Below, in pieces: positions 1 to 6,658 of a DNA stretch of 12,405 nucleotides (position 1 is the first letter of the stretch; each line of letters starts with the position of its first letter). The position numbers and the translations under genes were made by a program. The notes beneath the pieces were generated by a model, which was not told the origin of the DNA, searched no databases, and saw only the letters and a list, made by a program, of their open reading frames with translations. This DNA is from Rhodothermaceae bacterium (GTDB lineage: Bacteria > Bacteroidota > Rhodothermia > Rhodothermales > JAHEMB01), in the NCBI GenBank assembly GCA_024643915.1, contig JAHEMB010000041.1, forward strand, positions 1-12,405, given 5' to 3'.

Positions 1-1
1 G

Positions 2-19
2 ACGGAGCTGCGCGGATGA
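2..19 (+). CDS. nuoK: Last codons of probable NADH-quinone oxidoreductase subunit K (partial)
   Basis: The first bases read in frame as T-E-L-R-G followed by TGA at 17-19. A short tail ending in (M/L)RG is typical of NuoK, for example the E. coli protein ends in EMRG (from memory). The TGA overlaps the ATG at 16-18 by the ATGA arrangement usual for translationally coupled genes, and the next start has a NuoL-like N-terminus. NuoK is a membrane subunit of respiratory complex I and normally lies directly before nuoL. Only five residues are visible, so the call rests on the tail plus the overlap with the next gene and would not stand alone. Confidence 0.5.
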   Translation, partial: TELRG

Positions 20-66
20 TCGACTGGCTCTGGCTGATTCCGGTTCTGCCGCTGATCGGCGCGCTC
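16..66 (+). CDS. nuoL: N-terminal fragment of probable NADH-quinone oxidoreductase subunit L, cut at a junction
   Basis: ATG at 16 opens a hydrophobic stretch, MIDWLWLIPVLPLIGAL, which closely resembles the first transmembrane segment of NuoL/ND5, the large proton-translocating antiporter-like subunit of complex I. GGAG at 4-7 could serve as ribosome binding site. After codon 17 (position 66) the frame stays open but the translation turns into charged, GC-rich antisense sequence lying opposite ribBA, so the nuoL gene is lost. A complete NuoL has about 600 residues and only about 17 are present. The TGA/ATG overlap with a NuoK-like tail strengthens the call. An MrpA-like or other antiporter subunit is the alternative, because 17 residues cannot separate the two. 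Confidence 0.6.
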
Positions 67-69
67 CAC
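58..69. other. Inverted junction between nuoL start and ribBA interior
   Basis: Left of this point the + strand reads as nuoK/nuoL; right of it the minus strand reads as ribBA. The hexamer GCGCTC (61-66) fits both genes. It encodes A-L of the LPLIGAL segment on the + strand and the E-R of VER on the minus strand. This looks like a microhomology join between two loci in opposite orientation. An assembly or whole-genome-amplification chimera is more likely than a natural inversion, because both a complex I gene and ribBA would be destroyed. Confidence 0.7.
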
Positions 70-930
70 CTGCTGCATGGCGTGGGCCAGTTGGTCGCCG
101 CAGTCGCACCGCATCGAGCCGAAGATGTCGCCGGTCAGGCATTGCGAGTGGACGCGCACGAGGGCCGGCTCGTCCTCCGCCCAGGTGCCTTTGACGAGGG
201 CCAGGTGCACCTCGCCCGACAGGCGCTCCTCGAAAGCTACGAGGCGGAAGTCGCCGTAGCGCGTGGGCATCTCCACCTCGACGACGCGGTTGATGAGCCG
301 CTCGTGCCGCATCCGATAAGCGATGAGGTCCTTGATGGTGATGAGGCGCATGTCGAACCGGTGCGCGATCTTGCGGAGTTCGGGCACGCGCGCCATCGTG
401 CCGTCGTCGTTCAATATTTCGACGAGGACGCCCGCGGGATAGAGGCCGGCGAGGCGGGCGAGGTCCACGGCGGCTTCGGTGTGGCCGGCGCGGCGGAGCA
501 CGCCGCCCTGCTGCGCCCGGAGGGGGAAAACGTGGCCGGGCCGGGCGAAATGGGTCGGCCTGGCATCGGCGTCGGCGAGGGCGCGGATGGTTTTGGCGCG
601 GTCGGCGGCGCTGATGCCGGTGGTGGTGCCCCGGTTATAATCGACCGAAACGGTGAAGGGGGTATCGTAGAGGGCCGTGTTGGAGACGGCCATCAGGTCG
701 AGGTCCAGTTCCACCGTACGCTCCCGCGTGATGGGGGCACAGATGAGGCCGCGCCCGTGCATCGCCATGAAGTTGACCAGTTCCGGCGTGATCGTCTCGG
801 CAGCGCCGATGAAATCCCCCTCGTTTTCCCGGTCCTCGTCGTCGACCACGATAACGAGCCGGCCGCGCCGGACGTCTTCGATGGCGGCTTCGATGGGGTC
901 GAATCCGTTGCTGGAAGCGTTTTCAAGCAT
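61..930 (-). CDS. ribBA: Bifunctional DHBP synthase / GTP cyclohydrolase II, 3'-truncated
   Basis: This protein starts riboflavin synthesis: the RibB half makes 3,4-dihydroxy-2-butanone 4-phosphate from ribulose 5-phosphate, and the RibA half opens GTP. From ATG at 930 the RibB domain covers about residues 8-205, with the acidic DDEDRENEGD loop at 30-39 and GHTEAAVDLARLAGL at 149-163. The RibA domain begins near residue 214 and shows HSQCLTGDIFGSMRCDCG, whose Cys264, Cys275 and Cys277 are the expected zinc ligands. Similarity ends at residue 290 (VER, position 61), where the family continues into the GTP-binding YxRQEGRGIGL region. Instead the frame runs open to position 1 through the antisense of nuoL. 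About 110 C-terminal residues, including the catalytic part of RibA, are missing. No FMN riboswitch is visible upstream. Confidence 0.93.
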
Positions 931-1030
931 GAAGAAAGACGATGAAATGCGGAGATGGCGCGACTTTCACTTTCTCGTTTGAACAGCCGCTGGCAAGGGA
1001 GGTTCTTTCCGCTCCAGCAGGGGCCATTGT

Positions 1031-1155
1031 TGAATATCGAACCGCAGAATGTCGCATGCCGAATGATGTCGCATGCCGAATGATGAAGAAAAAGCCCTTC
1101 AATCGTCAAAAATTCCTTCGGTAACCTTCGGTTTCTTGTTCGATATTCGACATTC
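1031..1155. repeat. Palindromic, partly tandem intergenic repeat element
   Basis: This AT-richer island in a GC-rich window lies between divergent ribBA and the MFS gene. GAATATCGAAC at 1032-1042 is perfectly complementary to GTTCGATATTC at 1138-1148. Inside it, a 17-base unit GAATGATGTCGCATGCC (1061-1077) is repeated in shortened form at 1048-1060 (four bases missing) and begins again at 1078-1085. CTTCGGTAACCTTCGG at 1117-1132 is a second short internal duplication. GAATGTCG (1048-1055) recurs inverted at 1148-1155. The style, small variants of GAATATCGAAC and GAATGTCG, matches dispersed non-coding repeats I recall from Bacteroidota genomes, but I cannot name a family. The rest of the 931-1196 spacer shows no gene. 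Confidence 0.6.
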
Positions 1156-1180
1156 AGCTCGACAGCAGCCTTCACCGTCA

Positions 1181-1195
1181 GGTTCACCCTGAACC
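1181..1195 (+). promoter_or_regulatory. Small hairpin directly before the MFS start codon
   Basis: GGTTCA (1181-1186) and TGAACC (1190-1195) form a perfect 6-bp stem with a CCC loop, ending one base before ATG 1197. In the mRNA it would occupy the ribosome-binding region. It may limit initiation, or be the flank of the neighbouring repeat. No Shine-Dalgarno sequence is visible. Confidence 0.35.
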
Positions 1196-1196
1196 C

Positions 1197-2495
1197 ATGC
1201 AGCAGCCCAGGCGCACCCGGCACGACGTGGAGGTGGAGCAACAGGCGGGGTACCTGGCGCTCGTCCGGGGCAACGTCAACTTCCGGCGGCTCTGGAGCGG
1301 CACCCTGATCTCGCTCCTCGGCGACTGGTTCAACACCATCGCCCTGTATGCCCTCATTGTCGAACTGACAGGGTCGCCGTTCGCGCTCGGCGCGGTCTTC
1401 ATCACGAAGATGCTGCCGTGGGCGCTCGCCTCGCCCATCGCCGGGGTGCTGGTGGACCGTTTCAACCGGCGGCGGCTGATGATCCTCTCGGACCTGCTGC
1501 GCGCCGTGGTGGTGCTGGGTTTTCTGCTGGTAGACGAGCCGAGCGAGATTCCGTTGCTCTACGTGCTGACGGCGTTGCAGGTGGTGGTGGGCGCCGTCTT
1601 CCAGCCGGCCAAGAGCGCCTCCATCCCCAACATCACCACACCGGCCGAATTGCTGACGGCCAACGCCCTCATGTCCGCTACGTGGTCCGTCATGCTGGCG
1701 GCAGGGGCGGCCCTGGGCGGCTTCGCGACGGAGTGGCTGGGCGTGCGCGCCGTCTTCCTCATCGACAGTTTCAGCTACCTCGTCTCGGCGTATTTCATCT
1801 ACCGCACCAGTATCCCGCAGCAGACCGAAGGCAACGCCCGAAAATCCGTGCTGCGGGCGGCCTTCCGCGAGATCGTCGATGGGTGGGGGCACATGCGGCG
1901 GTATCCGCGCATCGGGCGGATCTCGTTTGCCAAGGCGGTGTGGGCCGTGGGAGGCGGCGCACTCGTCTTCATGCTGACCCTGCTGGGCGAGGCGATGATG
2001 CCGGGAGCGGAGGCGGCGGGCATCGGGCTGCTGTTTGCGGCACGGGGGCTGGGCACGGGTATCGGCCCCCTCGTCGCTCGGGCCGTCTTCCTGGACCGGC
2101 GGCGGTGGCCCGCCCTGCTGGGCTGGTGCATCGTCGGGAGCGGGCTGGGCTACGCGCTCATCGGGCTGGTGCCGTGGACGTACCTCGTGACCGCCTTCGT
2201 AGTGGCGGCGCACGCGGCCAGCGGGGCCAACTGGGTGCTGGCTACCGTCATGCTCCAGAAGCGCACCGAGGACCGCTACCGGGGCCGCGTCTTCGCTACG
2301 GAGTGGCTTCTCGTGATGGGCATGGAGAGCCTCTCCATCCTCGCTGCCAGCCTCCTCCTTGAAGCCGGCACGTTCGACCTGCGAACGGCCTTCCTCGTCT
2401 TCGCCGTCTTGCAAGTGGGCAGCGGGCTGCTGTGGCTGGCCCTCGTCGTCCCCCGCGAACGCCACGCCGACGTAATCGAGGCAAGTGAAAGTTAA
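1197..2495 (+). CDS. MFS transporter, MFS_3 / EntS-like exporter type
   Basis: This is a 432-residue inner-membrane protein with about 12 predicted hydrophobic segments. After a short polar N-terminus, RGNVNFRRLWSGTLISLLGDWF (24-45) is the typical entry into helix 1 of this subgroup. The loop between helices 2 and 3 carries the MFS motif-A version DRFNRRRLMILSDLLRA (about 88-104). FQPAKSASIPNI (about 138-149) is the characteristic loop after helix 4. The family exports small molecules such as siderophores or drugs by proton antiport; the substrate cannot be read from sequence. ATG 1197 is the first start in the frame, and no downstream ATG would keep helix 1. It is divergent from ribBA and 117 bases upstream of the kinase, with no obvious functional partner. 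Confidence 0.85.
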   Translation: MQQPRRTRHDVEVEQQAGYLALVRGNVNFRRLWSGTLISLLGDWFNTIALYALIVELTGSPFALGAVFITKMLPWALASPIAGVLVDRFNRRRLMILSDLLRAVVVLGFLLVDEPSEIPLLYVLTALQVVVGAVFQPAKSASIPNITTPAELLTANALMSATWSVMLAAGAALGGFATEWLGVRAVFLIDSFSYLVSAYFIYRTSIPQQTEGNARKSVLRAAFREIVDGWGHMRRYPRIGRISFAKAVWAVGGGALVFMLTLLGEAMMPGAEAAGIGLLFAARGLGTGIGPLVARAVFLDRRRWPALLGWCIVGSGLGYALIGLVPWTYLVTAFVVAAHAASGANWVLATVMLQKRTEDRYRGRVFATEWLLVMGMESLSILAASLLLEAGTFDLRTAFLVFAVLQVGSGLLWLALVVPRERHADVIEASES

Positions 2496-2512
2496 GATCG
2501 GGCGGCAGAGGA

Positions 2513-2544
2513 CGAAGATAGAAGGTAGCACGCTTCGATCTTCG
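2513..2544 (+). terminator. Possible weak terminator hairpin after the MFS gene
   Basis: CGAAGAT (2513-2519) pairs perfectly with ATCTTCG (2538-2544), leaving an 18-base loop. It begins 17 bases after the MFS stop codon and ends 16 bases before the kinase promoter, the right place to separate the two transcripts. No T-run follows, so intrinsic termination is uncertain. Confidence 0.35.
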
Positions 2545-2560
2545 AAAATCTGGCGTCCAT

Positions 2561-2592
2561 TTTGAGGAAGGGGGCGCATCGCCCTATCTTCG
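2561..2592 (+). promoter_or_regulatory. Bacteroidota-type promoter for the sensor kinase
   Basis: TTTG at 2561-2564, then a 20-base spacer, then TATCTTCG at 2585-2592. The known Bacteroidota housekeeping promoter is TTTG near -33 and TAnnTTTG near -7, so this matches with one base difference. Transcription would begin near 2599, giving a leader of about 14 bases to ATG 2613. This rules out the TTG at 2562 as the translation start. Confidence 0.6.
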
Positions 2593-2612
2593 CTCCAAAT
2601 GAGTTGCGCCCG

Positions 2613-5303
2613 ATGACCTCGTTCTCCATGTGGCGAACCCTCTCCGGCTTCGGCGTGGACACCCTCCCGCACCTGCCCGATCTGTTCGAGCTGGCCCTCG
2701 CCGAGGTGGGGCCGGGGGGCGAGGTGCGCAGCGTCAACCTGCGGGGGAGTGCGGAATGGGGCTGGAAAGCGGATGAGCCTCTCCCCCTGGAGCTGCTGGC
2801 TGCCCTGGACACGCCCCACGACGACGCCCGCGTGCGCACCTTGCAAGCTATCGACCGCCGCCTGATCGCTGTGCGCATGGAGGGAAACGGGGGCTGGCTG
2901 CTGCTGGGTCGGTGCGATGAGCCCGCCGACGCCCCTGTCTCGAAAACGCCCCCTCCCTCTTCGTTTAAGTCCCTAATCGAGAAGATACCGGTGCTGGTGC
3001 TGCGGATGCAGCCCGACGCCACCGTGCATTACGTCAACGCCGAGGCCGAGCGGCTGACCGGCTACATGCCCGAGGAAATCCTGGGCCGGGCCTTCTGGCT
3101 GGAGACCGTCCACACCGAGGACCGGTGGAAGCTGACCGAGGCGCTACGCCGCGTCCGGGCCGGGCAAGACGCTACGGCGGGCGTCCGCTTCCTCACCAAG
3201 CAACAGACCCTCCGCTTTGCCGAGATGCATTTCTTCCCCGTCGGCGAGGGCGCGGCGCAGGAGATTGAGGGCGTCGTCTTCGACGTGACGGCGCAGAGCG
3301 AGATCGAGGAGGCCCTCTTCCAGAGCGAGGCCCTTTACCGCACCTTCCTCGAACAGAGCCCGCTCGGCATGCTCCACCTCGACGCCGAGGGCGCCGTCAC
3401 CTTCGAGAGTCACCAGTTCCGGCAGATCGTCGGCGAGGCCGTTGACGACGCGTGGATCGGGCGGACCATCGACCACATCCCCGGCCTCGATGAGGCGGTG
3501 AAGCGGGAAGTCAAGACCATGCTTGAAGAGGGCGCCGCCCTCCACGCCCGCCCCGCCGACTTCCGCCGGGGCGCCGACGCCTCGGTGCGCCACCTGATGA
3601 TCCACGGCTCGCCCATCCGGCAGCCTGGCGGCGCCATCGTCGGCGGCGTGCTGATGGTGGAGGACGTGACCGAAGAGCGGCAGCGCGACGAGGAACTGAA
3701 GCTGCGCAACCGCTACGACCGCGCCGAGGCCGCCCTCCGCGAAGCCGCCCTCGCCACCACCGACGAGGCCGCGTTCCTGCGCGAGGCGGCGCGCATCCTC
3801 GGCGAGCACACCGGCGCCGACCGCCTCCGCCTCCTCACCCCCGCCGACGGCAACTGGACGGCGAGCGCCGCCTGGACGCGCCCCGGCCACCCCGCCCCTG
3901 CCGCGCTGCACCTGGACGAGGAAGACCTGGATCTGCTTCGCGCAACACCGAACGCGCTGCACCTCCGCCGCATCGACGCTGTGCCGCGTGAGCAGGCCCT
4001 GCTCGACCGCACCGAGGCGCGTGAAGCGCTCTGGCTACCGCTCCGTGAGGCCGACTCGCCCGGCGGTTTCCTCCTGTTCGAGCATAACCGGACCACACAG
4101 GACGCCTGGCCGCGTACCGCGCAGCAACTCATCGAAGGGCTCGTGCGCCTCTTCGAGACGCTCTGGGCATGGCTCCAGGCCGGCAACCGCTACCGCCTCA
4201 CCGTCGCCACCATCGACGACTGTCTCTTTAACTTCAGCTTCGACGAGGATGGGACGCGGCACTATCAGTTCATTACGCCCCAGGTCGAGGCACTGACGGG
4301 GCGCACGCCTGAGGTGGTGCTGGCCAACGGCACATTCCACTGGATCGGCGGCCTCGTCTATGCCGAGGACCGCGCACGCGTCCGGCTCCACGACGAGGTG
4401 CTGCGCGACGGCCAGGAGAGCCGCCTGACCTACCGCATCGTCTGCCCCGACGGGGCACTGCGCTGGCTACGCGAGCACGGCACCCCCCGCCGTAATGCTG
4501 CCGACACCGTCACCGTCAGCGGGATCCTGACGGACGTGACGGAGCAGAAACATGCCGAGGAGACCCTGCTGCGTGCCAAGGAGCACGCCGAGTCGGCCAA
4601 CCGCCTCAAGAGCGCCTTCATCAACATGATGAGCCACGAGATCCGCTCGCCCCTGGGCGCCGTGCGGGGCTTCGCCGAGTTGCTCAAGCAGGAACTGGCG
4701 GAGGTGGAAACGGAAGGCGGCAAGGCCCTCCCCCCCCAGCTCGCCGAGTTCACCGACGCCATCCACGACAACACGCAGCGCCTGCTTACCCTCTTCAACG
4801 ATCTGTTCGACCTCTACAACCTCGAAGTGGGCTCTTTTCAGGTGCAGCGCGTGGCCGTGCCGCTCCACGAGGTCATCCAGCGCGCCACCGGCAAGATCGC
4901 AGGCGCCCTCGCCCTCAAGGGCCTCGACCTCCACTTCGACCTGTGCGCCGAGCCCACCGTGGCCCTGGGCGACCCGCAACGCATCGAGCAGGTGCTGGAC
5001 CAGCTTCTCGCCAATGCCGTCAAGTTCACCGACGAGGGCCACCTCACCGTCCGCACGGGGCGGAAGGAGGGCCAGGTGACCGTGGAGGTGGAAGACACCG
5101 GCGTCGGCATGGCGCCTGAATACCTGGAGCAACTCTTCACGCCTTTCCTCCAGGAGGACAGCCGCCTCAACCGCCGCTTCGGTGGCACCGGCCTGGGGTT
5201 GACGCTCACCCGCGGCCTCCTCGATCAGATGGAGGGCCACATCGAGGTGCAGAGTGAGAAGGGCGTCGGTTCGACTTTCCGTGTGCTTTTGCTTGCAAAC
5301 TGA
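2613..5303 (+). CDS. Soluble multi-PAS/GAF sensor histidine kinase
   Basis: From ATG 2613 the protein has 896 residues with no signal peptide or membrane helix, so it should sense in the cytoplasm. In order: an unassigned N-terminal region (1-115), PAS (about 118-235), a second more divergent PAS (237-360), a GAF-like domain (370-515), a third PAS with PAC tail (523-650), HisKA (660-745) and HATPase (780-896). The phosphoacceptor is His675 in SHEIRSPLGAVRGF. The N-box Asn is Asn801, the G1 box DTGVGM starts at Asp828, and the G2 box GGTGLGL is at 857-863. The two PAC-like tails end in FDVTAQ and LTDVTEQ. There is no receiver domain and no adjacent response regulator, so it is an orphan kinase with unknown partner. 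The upstream TTG 2562 would add 17 residues but lies inside the promoter. Confidence 0.92.
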   Translation: MTSFSMWRTLSGFGVDTLPHLPDLFELALAEVGPGGEVRSVNLRGSAEWGWKADEPLPLELLAALDTPHDDARVRTLQAIDRRLIAVRMEGNGGWLLLGRCDEPADAPVSKTPPPSSFKSLIEKIPVLVLRMQPDATVHYVNAEAERLTGYMPEEILGRAFWLETVHTEDRWKLTEALRRVRAGQDATAGVRFLTKQQTLRFAEMHFFPVGEGAAQEIEGVVFDVTAQSEIEEALFQSEALYRTFLEQSPLGMLHLDAEGAVTFESHQFRQIVGEAVDDAWIGRTIDHIPGLDEAVKREVKTMLEEGAALHARPADFRRGADASVRHLMIHGSPIRQPGGAIVGGVLMVEDVTEERQRDEELKLRNRYDRAEAALREAALATTDEAAFLREAARILGEHTGADRLRLLTPADGNWTASAAWTRPGHPAPAALHLDEEDLDLLRATPNALHLRRIDAVPREQALLDRTEAREALWLPLREADSPGGFLLFEHNRTTQDAWPRTAQQLIEGLVRLFETLWAWLQAGNRYRLTVATIDDCLFNFSFDEDGTRHYQFITPQVEALTGRTPEVVLANGTFHWIGGLVYAEDRARVRLHDEVLRDGQESRLTYRIVCPDGALRWLREHGTPRRNAADTVTVSGILTDVTEQKHAEETLLRAKEHAESANRLKSAFINMMSHEIRSPLGAVRGFAELLKQELAEVETEGGKALPPQLAEFTDAIHDNTQRLLTLFNDLFDLYNLEVGSFQVQRVAVPLHEVIQRATGKIAGALALKGLDLHFDLCAEPTVALGDPQRIEQVLDQLLANAVKFTDEGHLTVRTGRKEGQVTVEVEDTGVGMAPEYLEQLFTPFLQEDSRLNRRFGGTGLGLTLTRGLLDQMEGHIEVQSEKGVGSTFRVLLLAN

Positions 5304-5305
5304 AT

Positions 5306-5380
5306 GAAACGAAGAATCGACGAGACGAGGAATCGACGATTTCTTTCCTCACCCTCTTCGATTCTTCGGTTCCTCGTTTC
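5306..5380. terminator. Bidirectional terminator-like hairpin between kinase and queG
   Basis: An imperfect long stem joins two convergent genes. The outer arms GAAACGA (5306-5312) and TCGTTTC (5374-5380) are perfect. The inner arms GAGGAATCGA (5327-5336) and TCGATTCTTC (5358-5367) pair with one G-T wobble. TTTCTTTCCTC in the loop is pyrimidine-rich. It starts three bases after the kinase stop and touches the queG stop codon, so it probably ends both transcripts. Confidence 0.5.
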
Positions 5381-6338
5381 ACGTAGTCCCGTTTTCCATC
5401 GCCATGCGGACGTTGCGGAGGAAGCCTTCGAACTTGGTGCGCTTGACGGGGCTTTTGCGGAAGCGGCGGCGGAAGTCCTCCAGGTCCAGTTCGATCCACT
5501 TACGCAGCTCGGTGTCCGTGACGCCGGGGCGGGGGAGGTAGCGCGGCTCGGTGGTGGGCCGCTTGAACTTGTTCCAGGGGCAGACGTCCTGGCAGATGTC
5601 GCAGCCGAAGATCCAGTTGCCGATATCCGGGCGGATGTCGAAGGGGATGTCGTCGCCGCGATGCTCGATGGTGAGGTAGGAGATGCAGCGGTTGGCGTCG
5701 ACGGCGTAGGCGCGGTAAATGGCGTCGGTGGGGCAGGCGTCGATGCAGCGCGTGCAGCTCCCGCAGTAATCGGGGATCGGCCCATCGGCAGGCAGGGGCA
5801 CGTCGATGATCATCTCGCCGATGAAGAAGAACGAGCCGATTTCCCGGTTGAGGAGGTTCGTGTGCTTGCCGATCCACCCCAGCCCGCTCCGTTGCGCCCA
5901 CGCCTTGTCCAGCACCGGCGCCGAATCGACGAAGACGCGCCCGGAGAGGCCGCCCACCCGCTCGTCGAGCCAGTTGAAGAGGCGGTACAGCTTCTCCTTC
6001 ATCACCTCATGGTAGTCGTCGCCCCAGGCGTAACGGCTGATCTTGCCGACGTTTTCGCCCTCGGCGTGCCGGGCCGGCTGGTAGTAATTGTGCAGGACAG
6101 AGACGACCGTCTGCGCCCCCTCCACCAGTTCGCGCGGATCGACGCGCTTGTCGAAGTTGCGCGCCATCCAGTCCATCGTGCCGTGGCGGCCTTCGAGCAG
6201 CCATTGCTCCAGCCGCCGCGCCTCCTCGTCCAGCCGCTCGGCCTTCGCGATGCCGCAGGCGTCGAAGCCCAGCCGGGTCGCCTCGGCCTTCAGCTCCCGG
6301 GCCAGCTTTTCCTGCGCGTTCTGGTCGAAGCCGGGCAT
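5379..6338 (-). CDS. queG: Epoxyqueuosine reductase QueG
   Basis: QueG carries out the last step of queuosine synthesis in tRNA, reducing epoxyqueuosine with a cobalamin cofactor and two 4Fe-4S clusters. The 319-residue protein shows DSAPVLDKAWAQRSGLGWIGKHTNLL (about 142-167), the cobalamin-site region. Ferredoxin-like CGSCTRCIDACPTDAI (about 193-208) and CDICQDVCPWN (about 247-257) follow. The C-terminus FRRRFRKSPVKRTKFEGFLRNVRMAMEN is canonical for the short form without HEAT-like repeats, so the gene is complete. ATG 6338 gives the usual N-terminal length. It is cytoplasmic. No other queuosine gene lies beside it, and the PTPS gene at 10523 does not look like queD. A possible but poor promoter, CCTATCTCTTG on the minus strand, lies about 40 bases upstream. 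Confidence 0.95.
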   Translation of the reverse strand: MPGFDQNAQEKLARELKAEATRLGFDACGIAKAERLDEEARRLEQWLLEGRHGTMDWMARNFDKRVDPRELVEGAQTVVSVLHNYYQPARHAEGENVGKISRYAWGDDYHEVMKEKLYRLFNWLDERVGGLSGRVFVDSAPVLDKAWAQRSGLGWIGKHTNLLNREIGSFFFIGEMIIDVPLPADGPIPDYCGSCTRCIDACPTDAIYRAYAVDANRCISYLTIEHRGDDIPFDIRPDIGNWIFGCDICQDVCPWNKFKRPTTEPRYLPRPGVTDTELRKWIELDLEDFRRRFRKSPVKRTKFEGFLRNVRMAMENGTT

Positions 6339-6656
6339 TCTTTTGCCGCGCTAGGCCGATGATTCTGCAAGAGATAGGTCGGCCTCAGAGAACGCAGCAG
6401 CAGCGCCTCTGTTCTATGCGGCGCCGCACCTGAACACTTTCTCATTGAAGGGAGACAGGGCAGCGGAACGCAGGTGGAGCGGCCCAGAGGGAGGGCGCAC
6501 CGTCTCCCCTCGCAGTGAGGTGCCCAGCCTCTCCACATCCCCTGGCTCGTTCCCCACCTCCGTTCCGAACGAGCGGTCCCCCCCGATAAACAGAATCGGG
6601 GCAGGCATTCGTGGAGAAGGGGGAGGGGCCAGCGCCACGCAAAGCCGTAGGCAAAA
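6339..6656. other. 320-base intergenic region with three perfect hairpins
   Basis: No convincing gene is present between queG and the next gene. Short frames here do not resemble any protein I know. Three perfect 7-bp inverted repeats occur in sequence: GGGAGAC (6450-6456) with GTCTCCC (6502-6508); CTCGTTC (6546-6552) with GAACGAG (6567-6573); and CCCCGAT (6581-6587) with ATCGGGG (6595-6601, 7-base loop). Both outer genes read on the minus strand, so the block follows the 3' end of the epimerase run and precedes queG. It may be a structured RNA, a terminator followed by the queG leader, or the remains of a small mobile repeat. Confidence 0.45.
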
Positions 6657-6658
6657 CC

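Noticed and set aside
16..945. Long + strand reading frame across the left end
   Set aside because: Only the first 17 codons look like a protein (NuoL). The rest is the antisense of ribBA, which has unmistakable motifs on the minus strand.
931..1030. FMN riboswitch before ribBA
   Set aside because: No conserved FMN-aptamer segments are visible in the short leader.
2562..2612. TTG start extending the kinase by 17 residues
   Set aside because: The TTG is part of the -33 promoter element, and the predicted transcript begins downstream of it.
693..2846. 717-codon minus-strand frame over ribBA, the repeat, the MFS gene and the kinase start
   Set aside because: Low-complexity Arg/His/Pro/Gly-rich translation with no family resemblance, overlapping three well-supported genes. 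It is a result of high GC content.
5304..6362. 352-codon + strand frame opposite queG
   Set aside because: It begins inside the hairpin region and is antisense to the conserved iron-sulfur motifs of QueG.
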